Assembly: GCA_035567895.1 (NCBI GenBank)
Contig: DATMPC010000014.1
Location: 1-64,000, forward strand
DNA length: 64,000 nucleotides
Direction: 5' to 3'
Source: Terriglobales bacterium
GTDB lineage: Bacteria; Acidobacteriota; Terriglobia; Terriglobales; Acidobacteriaceae
Shown: positions 25,855 through 33,939 of the stretch, piece after piece
Layout: every line of letters begins with the position of its first letter
Numbering within the stretch: the first letter of the stretch is position 1
Notes under the pieces: model-generated
Told to the model about the DNA's origin: nothing
The model's database searches: none
The model's input: only the letters and a program-made list of their open reading frames with translations
Position numbers and translations under genes: made by a program

Positions 25855-26478
25855 CTACAATTGAATTACGCCGCGACGTACGGCGATAACGAGTGCCTGT
25901 GTGCGATCGTTGGCGCCGAGCTTGTCCATAATGTGCTTCATGTGAGCCTTTACCGTTTCCTCGGTGATGAAGAGCTTCTCTGCGATGTCACGGTTGCGAT
26001 TTCCTTCCACTAAGTGACGAAGAACCTCCACTTCGCGATCGGTAAGCAGCCCGTCGCTGCAGTATTCCGCCAATTGGGCGGCGATTGGCGCCGGAATGCT
26101 CTTCTTCCCGGCATGGACCTGGCGAATAACATCGATCAATTCGCTGGAAGGCATGCTCTTGAGCATGTAAGCATGCGCCCCTTCTGCGAGGGCTCGCCGA
26201 ATCTCGTTGTCGCGCGCGAAACTAGTCAAGATGATAAAACGTGCATCAGGAAACTCGTCGCGGATAGCGATCATTAACTCGATGCCGCTTATATCTGGAA
26301 GCCTGAGTTCCGTGAGGATAACGTCAGCCTTGTGCTTACGGAAATACTCAATCGCCTGGCGTCCAGTGGAAGCATGTGCCACCAACTGCATGTCCCGTTG
26401 AGCATTGATAACGCTGGCAATTCCGACGCACCACAGGGGATGGTCATCAACGCTCAAAACCGTGATCTTGTCGCTCAT
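25855..26478 (-). CDS. NarL/FixJ-type response regulator with Glu at the phosphorylation site
   Basis: The 207-residue protein has a receiver domain (residues 5-120) and a LuxR-type HTH (about 143-200: LTDREVEVLRHLVEGNRNRDIA, ITEETVKAHMKHIM). The acidic pair VDDHP, the switch region FIILTSF and the lysine of YMLKSM are present. The phosphoacceptor position reads VILTELRLP, with Glu57 instead of Asp. Such a change usually mimics or abolishes phosphorylation, so it may bind DNA without a kinase. GGAGGAAGT before ATG 26478 fixes the start. No kinase is nearby. Confidence 0.88.
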   Translation of the reverse strand: MSDKITVLSVDDHPLWCVGIASVINAQRDMQLVAHASTGRQAIEYFRKHKADVILTELRLPDISGIELMIAIRDEFPDARFIILTSFARDNEIRRALAEGAHAYMLKSMPSSELIDVIRQVHAGKKSIPAPIAAQLAEYCSDGLLTDREVEVLRHLVEGNRNRDIAEKLFITEETVKAHMKHIMDKLGANDRTQALVIAVRRGVIQL

Positions 26479-26652
26479 ACTTCCTCCGGCAAAATTATTC
26501 GTCTGATTACGCTGTCTTTAGTTCTTATTAAACTTCTTGTTCCAATGTTGGAGGGTTCCGGAAATCCCGCAAGAGTGAATACATTCGGAAATCGTCTGGA
26601 GCTTTCACGACTAGTTTTGCAAGCAAATACATTTCGAATCGCGTCGCTCGCG

Positions 26653-28065
26653 CTAAACTGCTTCTCTCAGGATCGCCTCACGAGGCAACGTACGATCTGC
26701 GACGGTCGCTATGACGAGAGCGGCACTCAGGACGACCATGACCCAGGCCAGCGTGTGCATTCCGTGATCGGTTGGGTGTTTGCCGAACAGCAGACCCAAC
26801 AAACTGGAAGCGACAATGGCGCCAACATACTGGGAAGTGCGCAGCAATCCGGCGGCGGTTCCCACCTCCTCGTGAGGCGCCTGCAGATAGACCGCCGCCT
26901 GATTCGCGTTAGAGCAGATTCCTTGCGGAAGGCCGAACGGCAGAACCAGGAGTACGAGGAGCGATGCAGCGGTATCGCTCGTAATCAGCGCAATACAGCA
27001 AGCGGCGAAAAGAAGACCCAGGGTTCCGAAGATCAGAGGATTACGTATGCTTTTCATCCGTCCGCCAGCGAGAGCGGAGAGAGCCGCAAGGGCGGACATG
27101 GGCAACGTGATGAGGCCGGCTTTCGTGCTGCTGAACCCCGGACCCGTTTGCAGCCATTGCGAAAAACCGTACAGCATGCAGTAACTCATCAAATTAATCG
27201 CGCCGTAGCGCAGATACGTTACGCTCAGGGGAATGTTGCTCCCGAGCATACGAATGTTGAGAAACGGTTGTTTCGTGCGGAGTGAATGACGCGTAAGCGC
27301 GAATCCAAGCAGCACCGACACCGCGAGCATCGGCCAGCTTGGATGGCCAAGACTCATCAGGAAAAACATCCCGGTGAGAAGCACTCCTGCGAAGAGCACG
27401 ATTCCCAGAGCATCAAGTTCCTGGGCTAGTCTTCCGAGTCCAGCTGGTTTCGTTTCATCTTCGGGAATCCAGAGAAATGCGAGCAGGATTCCAAGAACCG
27501 CCAGAGGAAGGTTCACCGTGAAGACCATCCTCCAGCCACCGAGGCCTGTGAGTATTCCGCCGAGCGCCGCTCCGATCGCCACGGTGGACAGTGAGCTCAT
27601 CGAGAGAATGCCGAGCGCCATGCGCGGTTCGACAGATCCTGTCTGTGCTGCCCGGTTGCGCAGAATTCTGACGGCCGTAGGATAGGCCGCGGACGTGCCA
27701 ACTCCCAAGAGAACACGTACCCAGATCAAGGCGCGAAGAGAGGGCGCCAACGCTCCCGCCACGCCAGCCAGGGCAACGAGATAGAGACCGGCGAGGAACA
27801 CACGGCGCGCCCCGAGACGGTCAGCCAGTCGCCCCATTGTTGGCTGCGCGATGGCGCTCGTAATATAGAGCCCTCCGATAAGCAGCCCTGTCTCGGCAAC
27901 AGTCGCGTGAGAGTCCCTCGCGATTGCCACTAACGCCGTCGAGATCATCGTCGAGTTCACCGGATTCAGCATCGATCCCAGGCAGAGAGGTGCCATGAAA
28001 CGGAATCCGAACGATCCCTTGGCTGACGGAATCTCCCCAACTGCCGTTTCGATTGTTACGCTCAT
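26653..28065 (-). CDS. MFS drug exporter, DHA2-like
   Basis: The 470-residue protein has about 14 hydrophobic helices. Its motif A-like loop is GRLADRLGARRVFLAG, motif C-like text is ALGGILTGLGGWRMVFTVNLPLA, and it begins LCLGSMLNPVNSTMISTALVAIA, all typical of EmrB/QacA exporters. It probably exports drugs or metabolites by proton antiport. GAGGAAGT precedes ATG 28065. It follows the isochorismatase-like gene by 135 bp on the same strand, opposite a TetR gene with two operator-like sites, which suggests induced co-expression. Confidence 0.88.
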   Translation of the reverse strand: MSVTIETAVGEIPSAKGSFGFRFMAPLCLGSMLNPVNSTMISTALVAIARDSHATVAETGLLIGGLYITSAIAQPTMGRLADRLGARRVFLAGLYLVALAGVAGALAPSLRALIWVRVLLGVGTSAAYPTAVRILRNRAAQTGSVEPRMALGILSMSSLSTVAIGAALGGILTGLGGWRMVFTVNLPLAVLGILLAFLWIPEDETKPAGLGRLAQELDALGIVLFAGVLLTGMFFLMSLGHPSWPMLAVSVLLGFALTRHSLRTKQPFLNIRMLGSNIPLSVTYLRYGAINLMSYCMLYGFSQWLQTGPGFSSTKAGLITLPMSALAALSALAGGRMKSIRNPLIFGTLGLLFAACCIALITSDTAASLLVLLVLPFGLPQGICSNANQAAVYLQAPHEEVGTAAGLLRTSQYVGAIVASSLLGLLFGKHPTDHGMHTLAWVMVVLSAALVIATVADRTLPREAILREAV

Positions 28066-28200
28066 ACTTCCTCGCGCAATTCAAAGATTCCGCTCATGCT
28101 GCCGCTGAGTGACTGGCTCGTCCGACAGGATCGGACCAACCTTCGCGACGATGACCATTCTTCAGCCCTCGACGCTGGTCGAGTCGCTCTCGTGAGTACC

Positions 28201-28770
28201 TCAAGCAAGGGCCTCTATGACCTCGGAAGTTGTTCGAACGCGTCCCAGCATGGGAAATATCGTCTCGAACGCGAACTGATGTGCCTCTGCGCTAATGCTG
28301 CTCGTCGCGTCTTCAACGAAGACAATGCCAAAGCCCAGGGCCGCAGCGGCCCGGGCGGTTGACTCGACTCCGTAATTGGTCGCGATCCCACCAATCACAA
28401 CCGTCTTCACGCCCGCTCGTTTGAGTCTCTCTTCGAGATCGGTTCCAGAAAAAGCGCTCCAGTGCCGCTTGGTCACAACAAGGTCGCCCGCCTGTGCTCC
28501 CGAAGCCGGAACCAACTCCGAAGCGATTGCGGGCGGCGGATTCCTGGGATCACCGTGAGAGCGATCGGCGGGAACCTGCAGCATGTTGGCCAGGTCCACC
28601 CGAACATAGATGACCGGTGAACTGTGCTTTCTAAATGTCGCTGCAAGCGACGCAGCTTTTGCGACGACCGAGGATGCCGGATGAGGACTCGTTTCTCGTG
28701 CCACAATGCCGTGCTGCAGATCGATGAGAATCAGGGCGGAAGTTTTGGGGTCGAGTTGTATTTTCTCCAC
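28201..28770 (-). CDS. Isochorismatase-family hydrolase lacking the cysteine nucleophile
   Basis: The 189-residue protein has the family core: ALILIDLQHG (catalytic Asp), VVTKRHWSAFSGTDLE (catalytic Lys), and GIATNYGVESTARAAAALGF where most cysteine hydrolases have NYCV. A glycine replaces the nucleophile, as in true isochorismatases such as PhzD, so hydrolysis of a vinyl-ether substrate is more likely than amide hydrolysis. GTG 28770 with GGAGA upstream is preferred. Longer starts would run through the divergent TetR gene and its operators. It is likely co-transcribed with the exporter. Confidence 0.8.
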   Translation of the reverse strand: MEKIQLDPKTSALILIDLQHGIVARETSPHPASSVVAKAASLAATFRKHSSPVIYVRVDLANMLQVPADRSHGDPRNPPPAIASELVPASGAQAGDLVVTKRHWSAFSGTDLEERLKRAGVKTVVIGGIATNYGVESTARAAAALGFGIVFVEDATSSISAEAHQFAFETIFPMLGRVRTTSEVIEALA

Positions 28771-28785
28771 AGCCTTCTCCAAAAA

Positions 28786-28799
28786 CGAGGACAGCCTCG
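28786..28799. promoter_or_regulatory. TetR operator site 1
   Basis: Palindrome CGAGG-ACAG-CCTCG, matched by a second site 33 bp away. It lies 16 bp upstream of the isochorismatase-like start and covers the likely -35 region of the TetR gene. Confidence 0.6.
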
Positions 28800-28809
28800 C
28801 TTTCTCTGA

Positions 28810-28817
28810 TATAGAAT
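28810..28817 (+). promoter_or_regulatory. Probable -10 box for the TetR gene (leaderless transcript)
   Basis: TATAGAAT ends 6 nt before the TetR ATG at 28824, so transcription would begin at or next to the start codon. No ribosome site exists in this gap. Confidence 0.45.
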
Positions 28818-28818
28818 A

Positions 28819-28832
28819 CGAGGATGCCCTCG
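28819..28832. promoter_or_regulatory. TetR operator site 2, overlapping the TetR start codon
   Basis: Palindrome CGAGG-ATGC-CCTCG; its central bases contain ATG 28824. It is followed, like site 1, by CTTTC. It would allow autorepression at the transcription start. Confidence 0.6.
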
Positions 28833-29432
28833 CTTTCGTCAAATCCAAATCGACCGGTCCCCCAACAGGAGCGGGCTGCACGAACGCATCAGTTGTTTTT
28901 GGATACCGCCGAACGGCTGTTTGTGGAAGTCGGCTACGATGCCATGACGATGACCGCCGTAGCCGAACGGGCGGGGACTTCCATCGGAGCCTTATACCGT
29001 TGGTTCCCCGACAAAACTGCAGTGGCGGCGGCGCTGCGCGCCAAGTACACCGTCGAGATTGAGCAACACTGGTCGTCGCTCATCGCAGGCGCGCATACGC
29101 TAACCACCGCCAAGTTCGCCGAGTCGCTAATCAGCCGAACAAGGGAATTCGTTCAGCGACGGCCAGCCTATTTCATCCTTCGCGATGCCCCCATCAACGT
29201 TTCTCGTAGCGCAGCGGCCCGAAAAACTCTGCGAGAGCCTTTCGTACAAGCCTTTCAGGCAAAAAAACCGACGCTCTCACACGAGGAAGCGCTTCTCATT
29301 GCCAACGTCGTCGTGGAAACGGTAAAGGGTTTTCTGTCGATGATCGCTGCGGCTCCTCCAAACCGACGCGCGCCCGTGACGGCGGAATTCACCAAAATGC
29401 TCTCGCTGTATCTTGAAGCCAAGTTCCGTTAG
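28824..29432 (+). CDS. TetR-family repressor
   Basis: The 202-residue protein has the DNA-binding domain at residues 15-65 (HQLFLDTAERLFVEVGYDAM, VAERAGTSIGALYRWFPDKT) and a helical ligand domain. It is divergent from the isochorismatase/exporter pair. Two identical-type palindromes (28786, 28819) sit in the shared region, so it probably controls both directions. The start codon lies inside the second palindrome and only 7 nt after a -10-like box, so the message is probably leaderless. Confidence 0.85.
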   Translation: MPSLSSNPNRPVPQQERAARTHQLFLDTAERLFVEVGYDAMTMTAVAERAGTSIGALYRWFPDKTAVAAALRAKYTVEIEQHWSSLIAGAHTLTTAKFAESLISRTREFVQRRPAYFILRDAPINVSRSAAARKTLREPFVQAFQAKKPTLSHEEALLIANVVVETVKGFLSMIAAAPPNRRAPVTAEFTKMLSLYLEAKFR

Positions 29433-29508
29433 CGCGTGGCCGGCTTTCATGTTTGGTGAGGTACGAAATCTAGGAATTGAACGCCTTATGCAATAGACGC
29501 ATGCCCCG

Positions 29509-30045
29509 CTATCGCCATCCACTGGCATCGTCGGCTGAAGGCCCATAAATGCTCGGGACGTTGCCGCCCATCGGTCGAATGTACGTGCTCAATTGTCCAC
29601 GATGGTGAACGGTATCGAACAACGCAATCCACAACAACCCACCCACCGTGTCTTTGAGCAGGATCTCTTCTTTGCCCTGAATCAACCATGCCTGGTGGTT
29701 CCAACCGTTGTCGTCCAAGGAATTCAACTGAATAGCAAGCTGGCTATGATCGCGCTCGTAAGTTGAGATCATCTGGTCCCGATCTCCAAAAGTTGCAGGT
29801 TCCTGCCAGCGCAAACCGCTGTAAAAGCGTTCCCGGCTCTTGCAAAGATGGATACAACTCTGCTGGGAGGAGACCAGCAGAGCGGCCAGTTCTCCGGCCG
29901 AGCGCGACCGGGGATGGGGCCGGTAATCGAGACGATCGCCCGGAAGCGCTTTGAACACCCTCACGAACGCGGGGTATTCTTGCTGCCATCTTTGAATGAA
30001 GAACTCCCGGTTGCTAAGCTCTCTGCCAAGCGATTGTGTTGCCAT
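29509..30045 (-). CDS. DinB-family metal-dependent protein
   Basis: The 178-residue four-helix protein has DYRPHPRSRSAGELAALL, SIHL-like text near residue 65, and DTVHHRGQLSTYIRPMGG, whose HxxxH-type histidines are the usual DinB metal ligands, followed by VPSIYGPSAD. Members include thiol-dependent transferases and damage-induced proteins of unknown substrate. GAGAGGA before ATG 30045 supports the start. It is apparently monocistronic. Confidence 0.82.
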   Translation of the reverse strand: MATQSLGRELSNREFFIQRWQQEYPAFVRVFKALPGDRLDYRPHPRSRSAGELAALLVSSQQSCIHLCKSRERFYSGLRWQEPATFGDRDQMISTYERDHSQLAIQLNSLDDNGWNHQAWLIQGKEEILLKDTVGGLLWIALFDTVHHRGQLSTYIRPMGGNVPSIYGPSADDASGWR

Positions 30046-30195
30046 CGACCGTCCTCTCTACGTACGCTAAATTCTAATCTCCGTTGGGCCGGGTGGGCGC
30101 ACCAAGTTCTTTGGTTCCTCAGCGAAAAAACGAAATCAGAGAGTACTCGATGAGAGGCGGGTGCCCCGGATAGCGCGCGCACGCACAAGTCACAA

Positions 30196-31125
30196 CTAAC
30201 ACGTTGAGTTGATATACCAACGCAGGACGCGGAGAGCGCGCAGTGTGTTCCAGCGGCTTGCCCTGCCGACATCGGTCTCCATCGTCAATGGAATATGTTC
30301 GGGATGAAGGAGGTTCAGCGGCCAGCGCCCGTTCTGGTGGCGGCGCTCAATCACCGTTTCGATTGCGTTAGCGACGCGGCTGTCGGGCTTGATTCCTGCA
30401 TTGCGCAGATAATCGAGTCCACGCAAGACATCGTAGTGCCAAAACGTCGGGAACGAGAAGCGCAGCCAGCGTTTGTCGATGACTTTGCCGGTTCGCAGCG
30501 AACGGAACATGCGGCGTTCGAGCAGATAGTTTTCCGCCCTCTTGCGGGCCTTGGTGACGGCCGCGGATTTGCGGCCTGCTCGTTCGTAGTCGAGCAGTCC
30601 TTCGAGCACGCAGATGGTGGTATGGAACGAAGAGCGCCGGCTTTTGGGTGCTTCGCAGTTCCATCCGCCATCTTCGAGCTGCTCGCCCAGGAGCTGATTG
30701 GCCAGTGCGTCGTTCGGTTCCTTGAAATACGAACCAATGCCGAGGATTCTGCCGTTGATACAGGGTTCCGTTTCGCCGTGAAGGTAGGGCCGGTTGTTGA
30801 GCGGCTTAAACACGAGCCCCTTGTCGACGCGGTCGATCATTTTCCGAGCCTCGTTGCTGGCGGGGTCGAGACCGAGGTCCTTCAAGACGACGAGACTGTA
30901 GAGGGTAATAAGGTCCCATTTCGGCCCGCCCCAGTGGCCGGCAGGAGATTGGCTGGAGAGAAGTTGGGCTCCCCATCCTTCGGTTGCGACGCGCGACCGC
31001 TCGGCAGCAATTGTGTTGGGGTCTTCACCGGTGAGGTCCCTCATGACCTGCCAACGGATGGCCGGGTCAGAATCGAGCAGCCACTTGAGGTGCGCGGGCC
31101 GGGGTGCGTAATCCTGGAGCCGCAT
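30196..31125 (-). CDS. Squalene-cyclase-like alpha/alpha-toroid protein
   Basis: The 309-residue protein shows repeated helical pairs with QLEDGGWNCEAPK and HQNGRWPLNLLH, resembling the QxxDGxW repeats of terpene cyclases. Other motifs are FPTFWHYDVLRGLDYLRNAG and PCINGRILGIGSYF. It is less than half the length of true hopene cyclases and lacks a recognisable DxDD motif, so a toroid-fold protein with another role is likely. The start is ATG 31125 with AAGAGA upstream. Confidence 0.75.
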   Translation of the reverse strand: MRLQDYAPRPAHLKWLLDSDPAIRWQVMRDLTGEDPNTIAAERSRVATEGWGAQLLSSQSPAGHWGGPKWDLITLYSLVVLKDLGLDPASNEARKMIDRVDKGLVFKPLNNRPYLHGETEPCINGRILGIGSYFKEPNDALANQLLGEQLEDGGWNCEAPKSRRSSFHTTICVLEGLLDYERAGRKSAAVTKARKRAENYLLERRMFRSLRTGKVIDKRWLRFSFPTFWHYDVLRGLDYLRNAGIKPDSRVANAIETVIERRHQNGRWPLNLLHPEHIPLTMETDVGRASRWNTLRALRVLRWYINSTC

Positions 31126-31332
31126 TGGTCTCTTATAGCACGGGGTATGCAGGTGTTGTCTCGTGGGGCAAGCGGCCCAGCGTGCTTCCTGGTTCAGTTT
31201 GGAACTTGAAAGAAGTCGTGTACCTTGAGAACGCCTTCGTTCTTAGCGAGGAGCACCCTTTGTCTGGGAGTCTGATGCAGAAAACCCAAAACGGAAACAA
31301 GAATCGGTCACCTGCCAGCGGAGAGGGACCTG

Positions 31333-32106
31333 GTGAAATTCGCCACTTTCAACACTAATAACATCAACAAGAGGCTGGATAACCTTTTGGCTTGGCTCGC
31401 CAAAGCGAAGCCGGACGTTGTAAGTCTCCAGGAGCTCAAGGCCGAGCCCGGAGCTTTTCCCGTAAATGCTCTTCGCAAGCTCGGATACGAAGCAGTTTGG
31501 CAAGGGGAGCGTTCCTGGAACGGAGTCGCCATTCTCGCGCGAAACCACGCACCGGTGCTGACCCGCTCAAGCCTGCCGGGCGATCCCAAAGATGTCCAGG
31601 CCCGCTACATCGAAGCGGCTGTTCACGGAGTCCTGATCACTTCTATCTACCTCCCCAATGGGAATCCACAGCCTGGTCCGAAGTTCAACTACAAGCTGGC
31701 GTGGTTCGAGCGCTTGATTGCGCATGCGGCCGAACTCATGGCGAGCGGCGTACCCGTGGTGTTGGCCGGCGACTACAACGTCGTGCCCACGCCGGAGGAT
31801 ATCTATCCGACTCGATCGCTCGACAACAATGCGTTAATCCAACCTGAAAGCCGGCAAGCCTTTGCGCGTTTGCTGGCGCAAGGCTGGACCGACGCCATGC
31901 GCAAGCTGCGCCCATCCGGCCCACTCTGGACATTCTGGGATTACAAATTTGAACGCTGGCAGAAGGACAAAGGCATGCGACTCGATCACTTCCTGCTCTC
32001 ACCGAAAATGTCGGCGCGACTTGCGGACGGCAGCATAGACCGCTGGGTGCGAGGCGAGGTAAACGCCAGCGACCATGCGCCGGTGTGGATACGGCTCGCT
32101 CTTTAG
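31333..32106 (+). CDS. xth: Exodeoxyribonuclease III
   Basis: The 257-residue protein has the full exonuclease-endonuclease-phosphatase fold: FATFNTNNIN, the metal ligand Glu in VVSLQELKA, AGDYNVVPTPEDIYP, a WTFWDYKF stretch, MRLDHFLLSP and the catalytic NASDHAPVWI. It removes 3' blocks and cleaves abasic sites in base excision repair. It starts with GTG 31333 after GAGAGGG. It shows no linkage to neighbours. Confidence 0.92.
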   Translation: MKFATFNTNNINKRLDNLLAWLAKAKPDVVSLQELKAEPGAFPVNALRKLGYEAVWQGERSWNGVAILARNHAPVLTRSSLPGDPKDVQARYIEAAVHGVLITSIYLPNGNPQPGPKFNYKLAWFERLIAHAAELMASGVPVVLAGDYNVVPTPEDIYPTRSLDNNALIQPESRQAFARLLAQGWTDAMRKLRPSGPLWTFWDYKFERWQKDKGMRLDHFLLSPKMSARLADGSIDRWVRGEVNASDHAPVWIRLAL

Positions 32107-32481
32107 AGACGGGTGTTGCGCGCGATGCTGCTTAGGGAACTGAAGAGCTGCGAGTCCACGTTACAAGACGCTTCTTCAGCCGGCCGAAAATTTCGCTTTC
32201 TCGTCGTTTCGTGAGTGAACAACCAAAGGGGGCCAGAGCCTTTGGTGAAGCCGAGCATGGCACCGCGACCATTCTAAAATCGCACCCGCGAACCGAGGCT
32301 GTTAATGAGACTCGAATTTCCCGCTTCGAAACCGCAAGATGTTGCGCCCAGGCTTTGATCGAGTGCTTTCCGATTTCGTTTTTTCGCTGAGGTCCCCAGT
32401 TTCTGGGTCGATCAACTAGAAGCAAGCGCGACCTGACTGGTTCTCCCGTGAGTCCGCTTATTCTCATGCGAGGATAGAACT
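32107..32481. other. Intergenic region with MITE fragment
   Basis: No gene is supported. Apart from the MITE-derived segment at 32295-32344 it contains no recognised repeat. Two GTGAGTGAACAA/GTGAGTCC-like stretches are not convincing signals. Confidence 0.4.
32295..32344. mobile_element. Truncated copy of the 108-bp MITE-like element
   Basis: GAGGCTGTTA followed by ACTCGAATTTCC and CTTCGAAACCGCAA matches the reverse complement of one end of 14762-14869 over about 50 bp with few differences. The other terminal repeat is absent. Confidence 0.6.
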
Positions 32482-33282
32482 ATGAGAAATCTGCTTTCCA
32501 CGTTCTTGACGTCATCGACATTCGCGATTGCCCTGCTCGGCACCGCATTGGCACAACAAACACCTGCGAAAAATGCTCAACACGCTCCGGGCGCCACAAC
32601 GAAGAAGACTACAACCGCGAAACGTACACCAGCTCCGGCAGCCAAGCCTAAGGCTGTTGCTCTCACCACTCAGCAGGACAAAGTCAGCTACGCGATCGGC
32701 ATGAACATGGCGAAGACTCTTCAGAGACAATCCCTGGAAGTGGAACCCGATGTTCTTGTCAGAGGGTTGAAAGATGTCCTGACCGGGAACAAGCCTCTCC
32801 TGTCCGACGACGAAGCCATGGCTGCTCTCACGGCACTCCAGAATGACCTGCGGGCAAGACAGCAGGAGAAAGCCCAACAACTTGGGCTATCCAACAAGAA
32901 AGAAGGGGAAGACTTCCTGGCTGCGAACAAAGGCAAGGAGGGCGTGGTCACGCTGCCAAGCGGTCTTCAGTACAAGATCTTGAAGGAGGGCAGCGGCCCT
33001 AAGCCAGCGGCGGCCGACTCCGTGGTCTGCAACTACCGCGGCACGCTGATCAACGGCACCGAATTTGACAGCTCGTATAAACGTGGGGAGACAGCGACGT
33101 TTCCCGTGAGTGGCGTCATAAAAGGCTGGACCGAGGCGCTTCAATTGATGCCAGTCGGATCAAAGTGGCAGCTTTTTGTTCCATCCGATTTGGCTTACGG
33201 TCAAAGAGGTGCAGGCGCCGATATTGGTCCCAACGCCACTCTCATTTTTGAAGTGGAGTTGCTTTCGATCAAGGGGAAGTGA
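32482..33282 (+). CDS. FKBP-type peptidyl-prolyl isomerase (Mip/FkpA-like), exported
   Basis: The 266-residue protein has a signal peptide (about residues 1-25), a Lys/Ala/Pro-rich linker and an N-terminal dimerisation domain (KVSYAIGMNMAKTLQRQ..). The C-terminal FKBP domain lies from about residue 158: LPSGLQYKILKEGSG, VCNYRGTLINGTEFDSSY, FPVSGVIKGWTEAL, WQLFVPSDLAYGQRG and LIFEVELLSI. It is expected to fold proteins in the periplasm. The start is ATG 32482 after GCGAGGAT. It is monocistronic. Confidence 0.92.
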   Translation: MRNLLSTFLTSSTFAIALLGTALAQQTPAKNAQHAPGATTKKTTTAKRTPAPAAKPKAVALTTQQDKVSYAIGMNMAKTLQRQSLEVEPDVLVRGLKDVLTGNKPLLSDDEAMAALTALQNDLRARQQEKAQQLGLSNKKEGEDFLAANKGKEGVVTLPSGLQYKILKEGSGPKPAAADSVVCNYRGTLINGTEFDSSYKRGETATFPVSGVIKGWTEALQLMPVGSKWQLFVPSDLAYGQRGAGADIGPNATLIFEVELLSIKGK

Positions 33283-33337
33283 CAGTGGACGGCTGGCATA
33301 AAATCGACACATCTTCATACAACGGGAGTGATTGACG

Positions 33338-33769
33338 ATGGCTGACATAAATGGAGTGGTTGTTCGCGGGAGTGCGGCAGGATTTACGCAGGAGATTCTC
33401 GTGGGCCGACATCGATTGACGGCAGACGAGCCTGTGGCTGCCGGCGGAACTGACACGGGCCCGACTCCTTACGACTTGCTGCTTGCTGCCTTGGGCTCTT
33501 GAACTTCGATGACGGTTGCGCTGTATGCGCGACGCAAGAGCTGGCCGCTCGAAGCAGTCACCGTTCGGCTGCGCCACAGCAGGATTCACGCAGCCGACTG
33601 TGCCGATTGCGAAACCAAAGAGGGAATGCTGGACCGCATGGAGAGCGATCTCGAATTCGCAGGGCCGCTAAGCAACCAGCAACGGGCGAAGCTTCTTGAG
33701 ATTGCCCAGAAATGCCCAGTCCACCGCACCCTCGTCTCCGAAATCGATATTCGCACCCGCCTCTTGTGA
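33338..33769 (+). CDS. OsmC-family peroxidase-like protein, probable selenoprotein (TGA at codon 55)
   Basis: From ATG 33338 (GGGAG 9 nt upstream) the frame reads [20 protein letters not shown], then LLAALGS, TGA (33500-33502), [29 protein letters not shown] and [14 protein letters not shown], ending at 33769 (143 residues). In OsmC/Ohr relatives the position after LLAALG(A/S) is the peroxidatic cysteine (CTSMT). TGA at exactly that codon, with the rest of the domain intact and in frame, points to selenocysteine. A short hairpin follows the TGA. The second conserved cysteine (KCPVH) is present. The protein should reduce organic hydroperoxides. The alternative is a single TGC-to-TGA mutation. 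Confidence 0.82.
33515..33533 (+). promoter_or_regulatory. Candidate bacterial SECIS hairpin
   Basis: Stem GTTGCGC / GCGCGAC (7 pairs, one G-U) with loop TGTAT. The loop G is 21 nt after the TGA, inside the window expected for bacterial SECIS elements, which need an apical-loop G shortly downstream of the codon. Confidence 0.55.
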
Positions 33770-33799
33770 GCTCCGGATGAGCCTACTCCTCCGGAGCTC
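33768..33799 (+). terminator. Strong hairpin at the end of the OsmC gene
   Basis: Perfect 10-bp inverted repeat GAGCTCCGGA / TCCGGAGCTC with a 12-nt loop, beginning inside the stop codon. No T-run follows, so it may be a terminator of atypical form or an mRNA-stabilising structure. Confidence 0.5.
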
Positions 33800-33939
33800 C
33801 CGTTGTCTGATCTCCTTGCCCAGCATTTCATGCTGAGCTTCGTCATTGCTGAGTTTGAGGACTCCAGCTTGGCTTAGCGTCGTCATGCTCGTCCGTGCAG
33901 TGCCGCAGGTTCTGACTGATTGCCCCTTAGTGATCCGCT

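Noticed and set aside
26332-27285. Long plus-strand frame opposite the MFS gene
   Set aside because: Antisense shadow of the transporter and regulator genes; composition is Arg/Gln/Ser-rich with no domain.
30295-31209. 304-codon plus-strand frame
   Set aside because: Antisense to the cyclase-like gene, which has clear repeat motifs and a start; the plus frame has no recognisable features.
33668-33886. 72-codon minus-strand frame over the end of the OsmC gene
   Set aside because: Antisense to the conserved C-terminus of the OsmC domain and crosses the terminal hairpin; no ribosome site or family match.
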